Source: Pseudoalteromonas luteoviolacea DSM 6061 (GTDB lineage: Bacteria > Pseudomonadota > Gammaproteobacteria > Enterobacterales > Alteromonadaceae). Taken from it: a DNA stretch of 64,000 bases. The notes beneath the pieces are model-generated. The model worked only from the letters and a program-made list of their open reading frames with translations, was not told the DNA's origin and made no database searches. Where the stretch lies: contig NZ_AUYB01000013.1 in NCBI RefSeq assembly GCF_001625655.1, positions 111,630 through 175,629 on the forward strand, written 5' to 3'. This document shows positions 63,970-64,000 of the stretch, piece by piece; positions within the stretch are counted from its first letter, which is position 1; every line of letters begins with the position of its first letter. A program made the translations under genes and the position numbers.

Positions 63970-64000
63970 GATTATTTCCCAGGGCAAGATCATGAACTTT

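Overview
The window looks like chromosomal DNA of a marine gammaproteobacterium of the order Alteromonadales, most like Pseudoalteromonas. This rests on AT-rich but compact coding, gene order (nadC-pilA beside ampDE, mutY-yggX divergent from trmB, ispB divergent from rplU-rpmA-obgE, mtnN with a CobD-like gene, tyrS divergent from an M23 peptidase) and close similarity of many proteins to E. coli counterparts. I saw no rRNA, tRNA, CRISPR array or insertion sequence. The species call is inference.

Layout. Bases 1-9100 carry the spoT 3' end, ridA, a FapA/DUF342 protein, the divergent asnA/asnC pair, trmH-recG, gloA, a ribbon-helix-helix protein and a recombinase-like protein that has lost catalytic residues. 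Bases 9100-17300 are housekeeping: galU, hpf, a secreted DUF3718 protein, folA, obgE, rpmA, rplU, ispB, yggX, mutY, trmB. Bases 17300-25100 hold rsmC, a histidine kinase coupled to a YfiR-like periplasmic protein, arcA and arcB converging 7 bases apart, and folE2. Bases 25100-37700 hold DUF2726, mtnN, a CobD-like gene, tyrS, an M23 endopeptidase, radA, a twin-PilZ protein, ampDE and nadC. Bases 37700-43400 are a type IV pilus cluster (pilA, pilC, pilD, coaE, pilB, yacG) with pilB in an unusual place.

From about 43.4 kb the content is more accessory: a LysR regulator divergent from an exported esterase, an AraC/GyrI-like regulator, a CadC-like membrane regulator divergent from a two-gene RND efflux system, an alpha-2-macroglobulin/PBP1C pair, a tail-anchored J-like protein, a second Rid protein, a MocR regulator divergent from a LysE exporter and GNAT enzyme, and at the right edge a 47-residue double-glycine-leader peptide gene.

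How the genes work together. spoT, trmH, trmB, rplU, rpmA, obgE, hpf, rsmC and tyrS link translation to growth rate; three of these promoters carry a GC-rich element just after the -10 box. The pil genes build and assemble type IV pili. ampD/ampE, the M23 peptidase and the A2M/PBP1C pair concern wall turnover, repair and defence. ArcA/ArcB and the YfiR-coupled kinase are envelope and redox signalling. The best candidates for something undescribed are the edge peptide gene, the inactive recombinase-like gene with its repeat-flanked palindrome, and the YfiR-histidine kinase module.
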